Positions 23,967 through 31,850 of a stretch of 60,185 nucleotides of DNA are shown piece by piece. The position numbers were made by a program, and so were the translations under genes. The notes beneath the pieces are model-generated. The model was given only the letters and a program-made list of their open reading frames with translations, made no database searches and was not told the origin of the DNA. Source of the stretch: Elusimicrobia bacterium UBA4817 (GTDB lineage Bacteria > Elusimicrobiota > UBA8919); contig DHFT01000030.1 in assembly GCA_002402375.1 (NCBI GenBank), positions 1 to 60,185 on the forward strand. Reading direction: 5' to 3'. The first letter of the stretch is position 1. Every line of letters begins with the position of its first letter.

Positions 23967-25127
23967 ATGTCAACGGTATCAATTATAAAATGTAATTCGT
24001 ATAATAGTGTTGAACCCGCAATAAAAGAAGCGGTGAAACTTCTCGGCGGGACGGAAAAATTTTTCAAAAGCGGGCAAAGGGTTTTAATTAAGCCGAATAT
24101 ACTCTCGGCAAAAGTGCCTGAGAAAGCGGTAACAACACATCCCGAAGTTATACGGGCAATAATACGGCTCGTCAAATCAGCGGGGGCAATTCCGTCCGTC
24201 GGTGAAAGTCCGGGCGGAGTTATAGGCGGCGCGGAAAAATTCTGGGAAAAAAGCGGTATAAAAAAAGTTTGTGAGGAAGAAAAATGCCGGATGCTTTTTT
24301 TTGAAAGAACCGGCACTGTCTGCGTTGATTCAAAAAATCCAAAAAACAAAACATTAAAACAACTTGAAATAGCAAAACCCTGCCTTGAATATGACTGCGT
24401 AATTTCTGTGCCGAAATTCAAAACCCACAATCTTGTTTTTTTCACCGGCGCAGTTAAAAATCTTTACGGATGTATTCCGGGTTTAAGAAAATCAATGTAC
24501 CACAAATTCGCTCCCCATCCGGACGAATTCTCGGAAATTATCGTTGATGTTCTGGCAATAGTAAAACCGAAACTTTCAATAATGGACGCGGTGGTCGGAA
24601 TGGAAGGCGAAGGGCCGGCATCGGGAAAACCAAGAAATATCGGACTGATTATGGCTTCCGATGATGCCGTTGCAATTGATACGGTGATGTGCGAAATTGC
24701 CGGCTTTGACCCAAAAAAAGTTTATTACTTAAAATCTGCGGCGGAATTAAAACTCGGAACAAATGAAATTGAAAAAATAAAAATTACCGGCGAGAAAATT
24801 GAAAATGTCAAGTTGAAAAAATTTAAAATACCGACTAGTTTTTATCTGTATTTTATACCTAAACGGCTGGCAAAATTTTTAGGTAAATTCGTATCCGCAC
24901 TGCCGGTTATGGATAAAAAAAAATGTACAAAATGTATGACTTGCATAAAATCCTGTCCTGTAAAAGCGATAGAACTTAAAGGAATTCCGGTCGTGGACAG
25001 ACAAAAATGCATACTGTGTCTTTGCTGCATTGAACTTTGCCCGGAAGATGCGGTTGAAATAAGATATTCCGCACTTATAAGATTTTTATTGTTTATGCGG
25101 AAAATTAAACGGATGGAATTTTTATGA
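23967..25127 (+). CDS. DUF362 protein with two 4Fe-4S clusters
   Basis: The N-terminal 290 residues are a DUF362 domain (VLIKPNILSAKVPEKAVTTHPEV, VISVPKFKTHNLVFFTGAVKNLYG, SIMDAVVGMEGEGPASG). The C-terminus is a bacterial 2[4Fe-4S] ferredoxin domain with CTKCMTCIKSCPVKAI and CILCLCCIELCPEDAV. The substrate is not known for this architecture. It begins directly after the hemerythrin stop and overlaps feoA by four bases. Confidence 0.88.
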   Translation: MSTVSIIKCNSYNSVEPAIKEAVKLLGGTEKFFKSGQRVLIKPNILSAKVPEKAVTTHPEVIRAIIRLVKSAGAIPSVGESPGGVIGGAEKFWEKSGIKKVCEEEKCRMLFFERTGTVCVDSKNPKNKTLKQLEIAKPCLEYDCVISVPKFKTHNLVFFTGAVKNLYGCIPGLRKSMYHKFAPHPDEFSEIIVDVLAIVKPKLSIMDAVVGMEGEGPASGKPRNIGLIMASDDAVAIDTVMCEIAGFDPKKVYYLKSAAELKLGTNEIEKIKITGEKIENVKLKKFKIPTSFYLYFIPKRLAKFLGKFVSALPVMDKKKCTKCMTCIKSCPVKAIELKGIPVVDRQKCILCLCCIELCPEDAVEIRYSALIRFLLFMRKIKRMEFL

Positions 25128-25354
25128 TAGTATCGCTATTACATCTTGAAAAAAATAACTCCGCAAAGATTGTAAAAATTGAAGGCGGGACGGGATTTCA
25201 TAAAAAACTTGAATCACTGGGATTACGGCACGGCGTCAAAATAAAAAAATTGAGTTCATCCGTATTCGGCGGGCCGGTCGTAATCAGAGTAGGACGAACG
25301 CACATAGCAATCGGCAAAGGGATGGCAAATAAAATAATTGTTAATACAGAATAA
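25124..25354 (+). CDS. feoA: ferrous iron transport protein FeoA
   Basis: The 76-residue SH3-like protein has the FeoA pattern: a Gly-rich HKKLESLGLRHGVKIKKLSS turn and the ending GPVVIRVGRTHIAIGKGMANKIIV. It works with FeoB, encoded nine bases downstream. Confidence 0.88.
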   Translation: MIVSLLHLEKNNSAKIVKIEGGTGFHKKLESLGLRHGVKIKKLSSSVFGGPVVIRVGRTHIAIGKGMANKIIVNTE

Positions 25355-25363
25355 AAATAAAAT

Positions 25364-27064
25364 ATGAAAAAAATCTTACTTATCGGAAATCCCAATGTCG
25401 GAAAAAGCGCAATTTTTTCTCACTTAACCGGAATTGATATTATTACCGCAAACTATCCCGGAACAACCGTTGAGTTCACAAAGGGCTACTTAACTTATGA
25501 AGATGAAAAATACGAGGTTATTGATGTGCCGGGAAATTATACTCTGGATGCCGCATCCAAAGCGGAAGAAGTCGCTATAAATTTTATTAAAGAAGGCGAC
25601 ATCATCGTAAATGTAATTGACTCAACCAATTTGGAAAGAAATCTTAACTTAACGCTTCAACTCCTGCCGAAAAAAATTCCGATGATAATTGTGTTGAATT
25701 TCTGGGACGAAACAAAGCACACGGGAATTGCTATTGATGAAAAAAAACTTGAAGAAATTTTGGGCGTTCCCGTTATTCCGACCTGCGCTGTAACCGGCGA
25801 GGGACTCTGCAAAATCATTTCAAACTTAAACAATGTTAAAATAAGTAATTTTTCCTACGACCAAAATGAAAAATGGCATGTCATCGGAAATATAATTGAA
25901 TCGGTTCAAAAGGTCTTTCACAGACATCACACATTTCTTGAACGACTGAGCGACATTACCATAAAACCGTTAACAGGAATCCCCGCGGCAATTATTATTA
26001 TTGCTTTGACTTTTTTTATTGTCAGATTCATCGGCGAAGGACTTATAAATTATCTGCTTGACCCGTTATTTAACAACTTTTACTATCCTGCAATTATCAA
26101 TCTGACTGAAAACATTAAACCGGATTTTTTTTCTAAATTGCTTATCGGCACAACACCGGAAGTGATGAAGTCATTCGGAATTTTGACTACCGGAATTTAT
26201 GTTCCGTTTGTGGTAGTGCTTCCCTATATTTTTTCATTTTACATTGTGCTGGGTTTTCTGGAGGACTTCGGCTATCTGCCCCGGCTGGCGGTCTTATTAG
26301 ACAACATTTTTCACCATCTTGGGCTCCACGGTTACTCGGCAATTCCTATTATTTTAGGATTGGGATGCAAGGTGCCTGCAATTTTATCCACAAGAATACT
26401 TGAATCCAAACGGGAAAAAATTATCACCACCGTTTTGATACTTATCAGTGCGCCGTGTATGCCTCAGACCGCAATGATTTTATCTTTGGGAATTGCACAC
26501 GGAATTAAAGTTGTTGCTTTAATTTTTTTAATTATAATCTTAATTGCCGTAATAACATCCTTTATACTTAATAAAATAATGAAAGGCGAGGCGCCGGAAC
26601 TTTTTACCGAAATACCGCCATACCGAATTCCAAGTTTTTCGGTTCTGTCAAAAAAAATATGGATGCGGCTGAAAGATTTCTTAAAAGAAGCCGTGCCGCT
26701 TATTATTTTCGGAATATTTTTGATAAATATTTTGGATATCTTTAACATCACAAATTTTTTAACCACTCAAATCGGAAAACCCGTTGTTTATTTTTTAGGA
26801 CTCCCCGAAGAAATTATTTCGGTTATTATTCTCGGATTTTTAAGGAAAGATGTTTCAATCGCGATGCTTGCGCCTTTTGCATTATCGGCAAAACAGTTTA
26901 TCGTTGCAAGCATATTTATGGTTCTTTACCTGCCCTGCATTGCCTCGTTTTTTATTTTGCTCAAAGAAATGGGCTTAAGGTTGGCTTTAACGATTGTATT
27001 TACCATTTTTACCGTCGCATTTTTTTCGGCATCATTTCTGAATTTTATTTTCACAGTTTTCTGA
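25364..27064 (+). CDS. feoB: ferrous iron transporter FeoB (short form)
   Basis: FeoB imports Fe2+. The N-terminal G domain has G1 GNPNVGKS, G2 in YPGTTVEF, G3 DVPGNY and a G4-like segment LNFWDE. After a short helical linker come gate-type membrane helices containing GLGCKVPAILSTRIL and SAPCMPQTAMIL, the conserved Cys segments of the family. At 566 residues it is smaller than most FeoB (about 650-770), mainly through a compact linker and C-terminus. No terminator is visible before the next promoter, which starts 15 bases after the stop. Confidence 0.93.
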   Translation: MKKILLIGNPNVGKSAIFSHLTGIDIITANYPGTTVEFTKGYLTYEDEKYEVIDVPGNYTLDAASKAEEVAINFIKEGDIIVNVIDSTNLERNLNLTLQLLPKKIPMIIVLNFWDETKHTGIAIDEKKLEEILGVPVIPTCAVTGEGLCKIISNLNNVKISNFSYDQNEKWHVIGNIIESVQKVFHRHHTFLERLSDITIKPLTGIPAAIIIIALTFFIVRFIGEGLINYLLDPLFNNFYYPAIINLTENIKPDFFSKLLIGTTPEVMKSFGILTTGIYVPFVVVLPYIFSFYIVLGFLEDFGYLPRLAVLLDNIFHHLGLHGYSAIPIILGLGCKVPAILSTRILESKREKIITTVLILISAPCMPQTAMILSLGIAHGIKVVALIFLIIILIAVITSFILNKIMKGEAPELFTEIPPYRIPSFSVLSKKIWMRLKDFLKEAVPLIIFGIFLINILDIFNITNFLTTQIGKPVVYFLGLPEEIISVIILGFLRKDVSIAMLAPFALSAKQFIVASIFMVLYLPCIASFFILLKEMGLRLALTIVFTIFTVAFFSASFLNFIFTVF

Positions 27065-27079
27065 TTGTAAAAAAAGTGC

Positions 27080-27108
27080 TTGACAAATTTTAATTTTTGT
27101 ATTATACT
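27080..27108 (+). promoter_or_regulatory. consensus promoter of the riboswitch-pilin transcript
   Basis: TTGACA at 27080-27085 and TATACT at 27103-27108 have a 17-base spacer. The expected start site near 27115 lies about four bases before the aptamer P1 stem. Confidence 0.88.
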
Positions 27109-27118
27109 TTCCAATAGA

Positions 27119-27183
27119 CCGTATAAATCCGTTAATTAGGAACGGGTGTTTCTACGAACCGACCATAATCGGTTCTGCTACGG
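27119..27183 (+). ncRNA. purine-riboswitch-like aptamer
   Basis: The fold fits the purine riboswitch family. P1 pairs CCGTA (27119-27123) with TACGG (27179-27183). P2 pairs CCGTT (27129-27133) with AACGG (27141-27145) around a 7-base loop ending GG. J2/3 is GTGTTTCTAC (27146-27155), carrying the family signature GTTTCTAC. P3 pairs GAACCGA (27156-27162) with TCGGTTC (27169-27175) around CCATAA, whose CC can kiss the GG of the P2 loop. J3/1 is TGC, placing C at 27178 at the ligand-specifying position, as in guanine-type rather than adenine-type aptamers. J1/2 (TAAAT), the three-base J3/1 and the shorter P3 loop deviate from consensus, so an altered ligand is possible. Confidence 0.8.
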
Positions 27184-27226
27184 GAAGATATATTTAGTTA
27201 TAAATTATTCTTCCCGTATTTTTTTT
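27179..27226 (+). terminator. riboswitch-coupled intrinsic terminator
   Basis: TACGGGAAGA (27179-27188) pairs perfectly with TCTTCCCGTA (27209-27218), followed by eight T. The 5' arm includes the 3' strand of aptamer P1, so P1 and the terminator are mutually exclusive. This predicts read-through when ligand stabilises P1. Confidence 0.88.
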
Positions 27227-27238
27227 GAAAAGCTATTC

Positions 27239-27274
27239 AACTACTTTCGCAACTACGAAACTACGAAAGTAGTT
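27239..27274 (+). repeat. 11-bp hairpin after the terminator
   Basis: AACTACTTTCG (27239-27249) pairs with CGAAAGTAGTT (27264-27274). No T-run follows. The loop repeats ACTACGAA words, so it may be another microrepeat rather than a control element. Confidence 0.55.
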
Positions 27275-27353
27275 TGGGAATTGTCGTCGGAAAACTATAT
27301 TTTGGAACTTGTAAATTTCTTGCATTTTTTGCATTTTTACCGGAGGTTATTTT

Positions 27354-27941
27354 ATGGGAAACGAACAAAACATTAGAAAAAAAATTCTTATTAACAAGAA
27401 ATTTCAATTCAAGTATGCCGCAATGATTGTCGGCACGCTTTTTGTTATGGTCGCGTTAATTGAATGGGATATTTTTTACACGATGAAGACAATTCTTCCG
27501 AAGGTTTTTTTTATGGAAGAGATACGGCAGGACCTAACCGCTTTCCACCTTTTACTTGCGGTAAAATCGCTTGTGTTTATGGTTCTCGTCGCTTTCATTT
27601 CCGTATATTTTTCCCATAGGATTGCCGGACCGATATACCGGCTTGAAAAAGACCTTTTAATTATGATTAACGAAGGCGATTTAACCAAACAGTTCCGTCT
27701 CAGGGAAAAAGACGAACTGAAAGAACTGGCGGAAGCGCTGAATACTATGACGGCGAATTTAAGAACCAAACTTTTATCGGACGAACAATTCCGCGAAGAA
27801 GCGCGGATAAAAATAGCGGAAATATTAAAAGTTCTCCGGGAAAAAGAAACCATCTCGGCGGAAGAAAAGAATATTATTATCGCCAAAGCCGAAGAAATAT
27901 CAAACGCTTCCAATGTTTCATCGGTAAGTTTTAAGATATGA
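27354..27941 (+). CDS. two-TM HAMP-domain membrane protein
   Basis: Two membrane helices (about residues 20-38 and 64-85) flank a short periplasmic loop of some 25 residues. A HAMP domain follows (ISVYFSHRIAGPIYRLEKDLLIMINEGDLTKQFRLREKDELKELAEALNTMTANLR), then a coiled coil of about 60 residues. No kinase, GGDEF or methyl-accepting domain is present, so it has a signal-relay architecture without an output enzyme. GGAGG about 8 bases upstream supports the start. It is the first gene after the riboswitch-like leader and lies before the minor pilins, hinting at a role in pilus control or anchoring. Confidence 0.8.
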   Translation: MGNEQNIRKKILINKKFQFKYAAMIVGTLFVMVALIEWDIFYTMKTILPKVFFMEEIRQDLTAFHLLLAVKSLVFMVLVAFISVYFSHRIAGPIYRLEKDLLIMINEGDLTKQFRLREKDELKELAEALNTMTANLRTKLLSDEQFREEARIKIAEILKVLREKETISAEEKNIIIAKAEEISNASNVSSVSFKI

Positions 27942-27949
27942 CATTATAA

Positions 27950-28079
27950 AACCGCAGAAGTAGCAGATGAACACAGCTGTCATGTTGAGCGATAGCGAAA
28001 CATCTTGAGATTCTTCGTCGCTTCGCTCCTCAGAATGACATTTCATGTCATCTGCGTAAATCTGTGTGTATCTGCGGTT
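27950..28079. repeat. MITE-like element with AACCGCAGA ends
   Basis: A 130-bp segment has inverted ends AACCGCAGA and TCTGCGGTT and a second, imperfect inverted repeat inside (27978-28040, TGTCAT...AATGACA with GCGATAGCGAA facing TTCGTCGCTTCGC). It fills the gap between the HAMP gene and the first minor pilin. Confidence 0.75.
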
Positions 28080-28095
28080 CCAAATTACAGAACTT

Positions 28096-29091
28096 ATGAA
28101 ATCAAAAGGGGTGACGCTGACGGAACTTTTAGTGGTTCTCGCTCTACTCGGTTTAATTCTTATTCCGTCGGCGGTTATATTCAAAAAATCATTAGGAGCG
28201 TGGTGGGGCGGAACAACGCAGATTGACCTCCAGCAGGATGCAAGAAACGCAATGTATCTTCTGACAAAAGACATCAAGGGCGCTATGAGATGTTCAATAG
28301 GTGCGGTGAATAAAAATTATTCTTTTGAAGAACCGGCGGGTTACAGCGAAGTGATAAATAACTGGGCGGCATCCGACCCGACGCAGGCAAGAAAATCGGA
28401 CGATATCGTTTCGGGTCTCTGGGCGATGGCATTTACCGTAGCAGGACCCGAAAAGGATTATTGGAGCGACAATTTTAACTTAACCATAAATCAGCCGAAC
28501 AACAATTATATTCTCACTTATTGGATAAAACCGGATGATAAGACGGCAAAAAATCAGAATACATGGGTGAAAGTTCTGGAGGCAGGAACTCAAAATTTGA
28601 GAGGCGGACCGACATTGAAAGGAAACGAGGTCAACGATGCGTGGAACTTCGTCGTAGTTTCTACCGATGTTATCACTCTTGAACCGGGTCCATACTTCAT
28701 AAAAGTAAGAACAACGGGTAATAATGCAATCACAAAATATGATGCGGTATCGCTTGCACTCAAAAAAAATGTTTTGCTGGAAAACGGTTCCGCTGTAAAT
28801 TCAACTGGTCCGTTTTATCTTGAATCAAACGAGGACGGAATTTTTTACAAATACAGATACCGCCTTGATGTAAGCGACCCTACGAATGTAAAACTTATCA
28901 GGGAAAAATCAAATGGGTTCAATTGGCAGGCGGACGGGCTTAATCCCGTCTGTGAAAACATTTACACTCTGACGGTTACCAACATAGACCAGCAGTATTT
29001 TGATATAAATCTGATTGTGAAAAAAGAAACAAAAGACGAAAAAGAACATACATATTCAATGACGACGCGAGTTTACCCGACGGTACCGTAA
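28096..29091 (+). CDS. PilW/GspJ-like minor pilin with inserted jelly-roll-like domain
   Basis: The leader MKSKG precedes VTLTELLVVLALLGLILIPSAVIF, a prepilin helix with Glu at position 5. The helix region and QQDARNAMYLLTKDIKGAM resemble the other large pilin at 29754. Between them and the C-terminal strands (YKYRYRLDVSDPTNVKLIREK) is an inserted domain, about residues 80-240, rich in aromatic beta-strand patterns (DYWSDNFNLTINQPNNNYILTYWIKP and GPYFIKVRTTGNN). It resembles carbohydrate-binding-module sandwiches, by inference only. The start is set at 28096; the frame upstream lies in the MITE-like element. Confidence 0.75.
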   Translation: MKSKGVTLTELLVVLALLGLILIPSAVIFKKSLGAWWGGTTQIDLQQDARNAMYLLTKDIKGAMRCSIGAVNKNYSFEEPAGYSEVINNWAASDPTQARKSDDIVSGLWAMAFTVAGPEKDYWSDNFNLTINQPNNNYILTYWIKPDDKTAKNQNTWVKVLEAGTQNLRGGPTLKGNEVNDAWNFVVVSTDVITLEPGPYFIKVRTTGNNAITKYDAVSLALKKNVLLENGSAVNSTGPFYLESNEDGIFYKYRYRLDVSDPTNVKLIREKSNGFNWQADGLNPVCENIYTLTVTNIDQQYFDINLIVKKETKDEKEHTYSMTTRVYPTVP

Positions 29092-29150
29092 AAGACCGCG
29101 GAAACACGCGGAACAGAACGCGGAATGACGCAGAAAAATAAAAAATAAAT

Positions 29151-29741
29151 ATGAAAAAACTCAATTGCTTAATTGCTCAATCATTCAATCGCTGTCGTGC
29201 TTACACGCTTGTTGAAATAATGATAGCGATGGTTGTTTTGGTTCTCGGTTTAATTCCGCTTGTAAAACTTATCGGCGATTCGCTGGTCGCCACCAGCGAC
29301 CTCGGTTCCAGAAGCGTCGCCAACGAACTTGCGCAGGATTTGCTGGAAGAGATAAAACAGCGGAAATGGGATGAAAATGCCGGTGCAGACGGATTAACAG
29401 CAGCGGGCGCACTATCAGCAATCGGACTGGACGGCGAAACCGCAACCAACAAAACAACTTTTGACGATATTGATGACTACAATGCACTTCAAGGCGCAAA
29501 CGCTGAAAACCCGCCGAAAGATGCTTCAAATACCGCGATGGCGCAATACAGCAAATTTACAAGAAGTGTTAGGGTAAGATATAAAACATACAATGCTAAC
29601 GGAACTTTTTCTGATTATGGCGGCGGTGCACCTTATACCGATTATAAAGAAATAACCGTTACCGTCAGTTGGACATCAGGCGGCGGAAAAACCAGAGAAG
29701 TTATTCATCAAACAATAATGGCAAATATAGCGAGACGGTAA
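29151..29741 (+). CDS. PilV/GspI-like minor pilin
   Basis: A leader of about 17 residues precedes YTLVEIMIAMVVLVLGLIPLVKLI, a prepilin helix with Glu. The residue before the cleavage site is Ala rather than Gly, which PilD-type enzymes tolerate poorly in some systems. The leader (LNCLIAQSFNRCRA) comes from repeat-like TCAATTGCTTAATTGC words. The body has NELAQDLLEEIKQRKWDE and a C-terminal sheet (EITVTVSWTSGGGKTREVIHQTIM), the GspI/PilV pattern. It sits between two PilW-like genes, as in minor-pilin operons. Confidence 0.8.
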   Translation: MKKLNCLIAQSFNRCRAYTLVEIMIAMVVLVLGLIPLVKLIGDSLVATSDLGSRSVANELAQDLLEEIKQRKWDENAGADGLTAAGALSAIGLDGETATNKTTFDDIDDYNALQGANAENPPKDASNTAMAQYSKFTRSVRVRYKTYNANGTFSDYGGGAPYTDYKEITVTVSWTSGGGKTREVIHQTIMANIARR

Positions 29742-29753
29742 CGACAATTAAAA

Positions 29754-30911
29754 ATGAAAAATGCAAAATTAAAAATTAAACAACACGGCGTAACTCTCGT
29801 AGAACTAATGGTTGTGGTGGCCCTGATGGCGATAATTTTCATTCCGCTGGTGCAGATTTTCAAGTCATTCACAAACGCATGGTGGGCGGGAAAAGCAAGG
29901 ATGACCGTTCAGGCGGAGGCACGCGACGCTATGTACTGGTTCACAAAAGATATGAAATCTGCTTACAGGCATGGCGTAGGCAATATGATAAGGAACGGCG
30001 GGTTTGACACGCCCGACAGCAGCCCGGCACAAGCACCAACCGGCTGGGATTGGATTCCTGCAAACAGCGGACTGCCGGCCGGCATTGTAAAAATCAGTTC
30101 ACCGTCCACAAGAGGTTTTTGTATCGGGGTTTCAACATGGACTACATTTTCATCAACATTTACATTTCAACTTCAACCGAATGTTGACTACATTCTAACA
30201 GGACAAATAACAAATACCAATGGCTCTCAGGGTAGAATTCAGGTTACAAATCCGGCGGGAACAACGCTCTATGCTTCAACTGACACAAATCATTTATGGG
30301 CGGGTCCGCCTGCATATGGATGGGAAACTGTTACGGCCGACCCGAACACTGCTGTTGCCGGAACAGTTGATGCCGGTAATTCAACATTCAGAGTCCCATC
30401 AGTTGTCAGTTGTATCATACAACTTTCAAATACCGCCGCCGGAACCCCGAGTATTGCTTATTTTGAAAACATCTCCGTCACTCCGAGAATGGCCGTTTTG
30501 GTGGGAACTGCCGATACTACCGCAGGTGAATGGCAGGTCCCGACCGGTGCCGGGTATCCTTTCGTCTCCGAAATGCAAACGGAAACCGGTTACACAAAAT
30601 ATCTCGCGAGATACAAAATAGAGGTTACCTTCGATTCGGCAAATGTATTAAGAAACCGTATCTGGCGGCAGAAAGCAACATCGGATATGGCGTCTTTTAC
30701 AAACGACAGCGACTGGGAGTCAATTGATTACAATCACATTGCGGAATATTGCGACGAACTGAAAATCGGCTATGATGTATCCAACGCACTTTTGGCGCAA
30801 AACGGAACGGATACGGGAATAAGTATGGAATTAGTGTTTAGAAGGGCGGCGGCAGGGTCTGTTATGCATCCGTATAGTATGAAAACATACATATATCCGC
30901 AATCGCCGTAA
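29754..30911 (+). CDS. PilW/GspJ-like minor pilin with CBM4/9-like insert
   Basis: The leader (KLKIKQHG) precedes VTLVELMVVVALMAIIFIPLVQIF. After the helix and AEARDAMYWFTKDMKSAYRHG comes an inserted domain of about 160 residues starting MIRNGGFDTPD...APTGWDW and ending SIAYFENISV. The opening NGGF-GW pattern, the LQPNVDYILTGQI strand and the closing strand are characteristic of CBM4/9-type galactose-binding folds. C-terminal pilin strands follow (KYLARYKIEVTFDSANVLRNRIWRQK). It is a paralogue of the pilin at 28096 with a different insert. The protein could display a sugar-binding tip on the pilus; no binding data exist. Confidence 0.78.
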   Translation: MKNAKLKIKQHGVTLVELMVVVALMAIIFIPLVQIFKSFTNAWWAGKARMTVQAEARDAMYWFTKDMKSAYRHGVGNMIRNGGFDTPDSSPAQAPTGWDWIPANSGLPAGIVKISSPSTRGFCIGVSTWTTFSSTFTFQLQPNVDYILTGQITNTNGSQGRIQVTNPAGTTLYASTDTNHLWAGPPAYGWETVTADPNTAVAGTVDAGNSTFRVPSVVSCIIQLSNTAAGTPSIAYFENISVTPRMAVLVGTADTTAGEWQVPTGAGYPFVSEMQTETGYTKYLARYKIEVTFDSANVLRNRIWRQKATSDMASFTNDSDWESIDYNHIAEYCDELKIGYDVSNALLAQNGTDTGISMELVFRRAAAGSVMHPYSMKTYIYPQSP

Positions 30912-30965
30912 AAAGCAATTAAAAATTGAAAATTAAATAATGGGGACGGAGGTAATTAAATTGTT

Positions 30966-31475
30966 ATGAAAAATCAAAAATTATTCGCTATTCGGGGTTT
31001 CACGCTTATTGAATTGATGATAGTCGTTGCAATCATCGGGCTTTTAACTGCTGTGATTGTTCCGAAATTTGCAAGCATGAAACAAAAAGCGGCGGAAGGT
31101 GCAACCCGCGGGGCATTGGGAACAATCCGCTCAAATGTTGAGGTCTACAGAGGAGAAAATATGAATAATCAGCCGGTTTTTCTTTCTGCAGTAGCAGCGC
31201 TTGATAACTTTTCGCCTAATATCCATGCCGATGTACTAAATTTCTGGAAAGGTGATGATACACAATTCCCGCAAAATGAATCGGTAGAGCCGAAATCGCG
31301 GGATTTATATAATTACAGCGCCGCAGGAGCATTTATTGATGACAATGTCGGCACGAAGATTCTGTCAATTGCAGCCGCAAACAGAAAGGGCTGGCTTTAC
31401 AGGAACAACGACGGCAGTGTTTTTATAAATTCAGTTCTTCCCGATACTCACGGAGAACCTTTTTCAGTTTGGTAA
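30966..31475 (+). CDS. PilA/GspG-like pseudopilin
   Basis: The leader MKNQKLFAIRG precedes FTLIELMIVVAIIGLLTAVIVPKF, followed by ASMKQKAAEGATRGALGTIRSNVEVYRGE, very similar to PilA at 5744. The C-terminal part ends NSVLPDTHGEPFSVW, echoing the ends of the two pilins at 5744 and 7444. ACGGAGGTAATTAAA lies about ten bases upstream and the same words precede the next gene. It is a likely minor pilin. Confidence 0.85.
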   Translation: MKNQKLFAIRGFTLIELMIVVAIIGLLTAVIVPKFASMKQKAAEGATRGALGTIRSNVEVYRGENMNNQPVFLSAVAALDNFSPNIHADVLNFWKGDDTQFPQNESVEPKSRDLYNYSAAGAFIDDNVGTKILSIAAANRKGWLYRNNDGSVFINSVLPDTHGEPFSVW

Positions 31476-31490
31476 CGGAGGTAATTAAAA

Positions 31491-31811
31491 ATGCAAGTTA
31501 AAGGTAAAAGGTTAAAAGTTAAAATGAAAAATAAAAAAGGTTCGGCGTTGGTTTTCGTGATGGTTGCGCTGCTATTTTTAGCGGGTGTAGGACTTACCTT
31601 CGTGTTCTGGCTTTCGTCAGAATCCAGACAGGCGGGAAGAAGACAGGCGGTAACAAGGGATTATTATGTCGCAGAAGCGGGAACTGAAAAAGCGATACTT
31701 GATATAAAAAGCGGCGGATATATCTGGACAAAAGGCTTTACATATACATCAAGTTATATACTTAATGGTGAACAAGTTGAAGTTAAAATTACTAATGTAG
31801 GGGAAGAATAA
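31491..31811 (+). CDS. PilX/GspK-like small pilin
   Basis: Residues 16-45 (KGSALVFVMVALLFLAGVGLTFVFWLS) form the PilX-type N-terminus, where the family has Gly-Ser/Ala-Leu before the helix, and RQAVTRDYYVAEAGTEKAI is the conserved PilX motif. At 106 residues it is much shorter than PilX. The ATG at 31491 has a strong GGAGGT site; the first 11 residues (MQVKGKRLKVK) are encoded by inserted GGTTAAA-type repeats. An internal ATG at 31524 is the likely ancestral start. Confidence 0.75.
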   Translation: MQVKGKRLKVKMKNKKGSALVFVMVALLFLAGVGLTFVFWLSSESRQAGRRQAVTRDYYVAEAGTEKAILDIKSGGYIWTKGFTYTSSYILNGEQVEVKITNVGEE

Positions 31812-31850
31812 TAAAAGGGGTAGGTTAAAGGTTAAAGGTTAAAATTAAAA

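Noticed and set aside
27119..27183. Adenine-type riboswitch or c-di-GMP aptamer
   Set aside because: The base at the specificity position is C rather than T, and the GEMM conserved motifs are absent.
28066..28095. Upstream start of the first PilW-like pilin
   Set aside because: It lies in the right end of the MITE-like element and would spoil the short prepilin leader.
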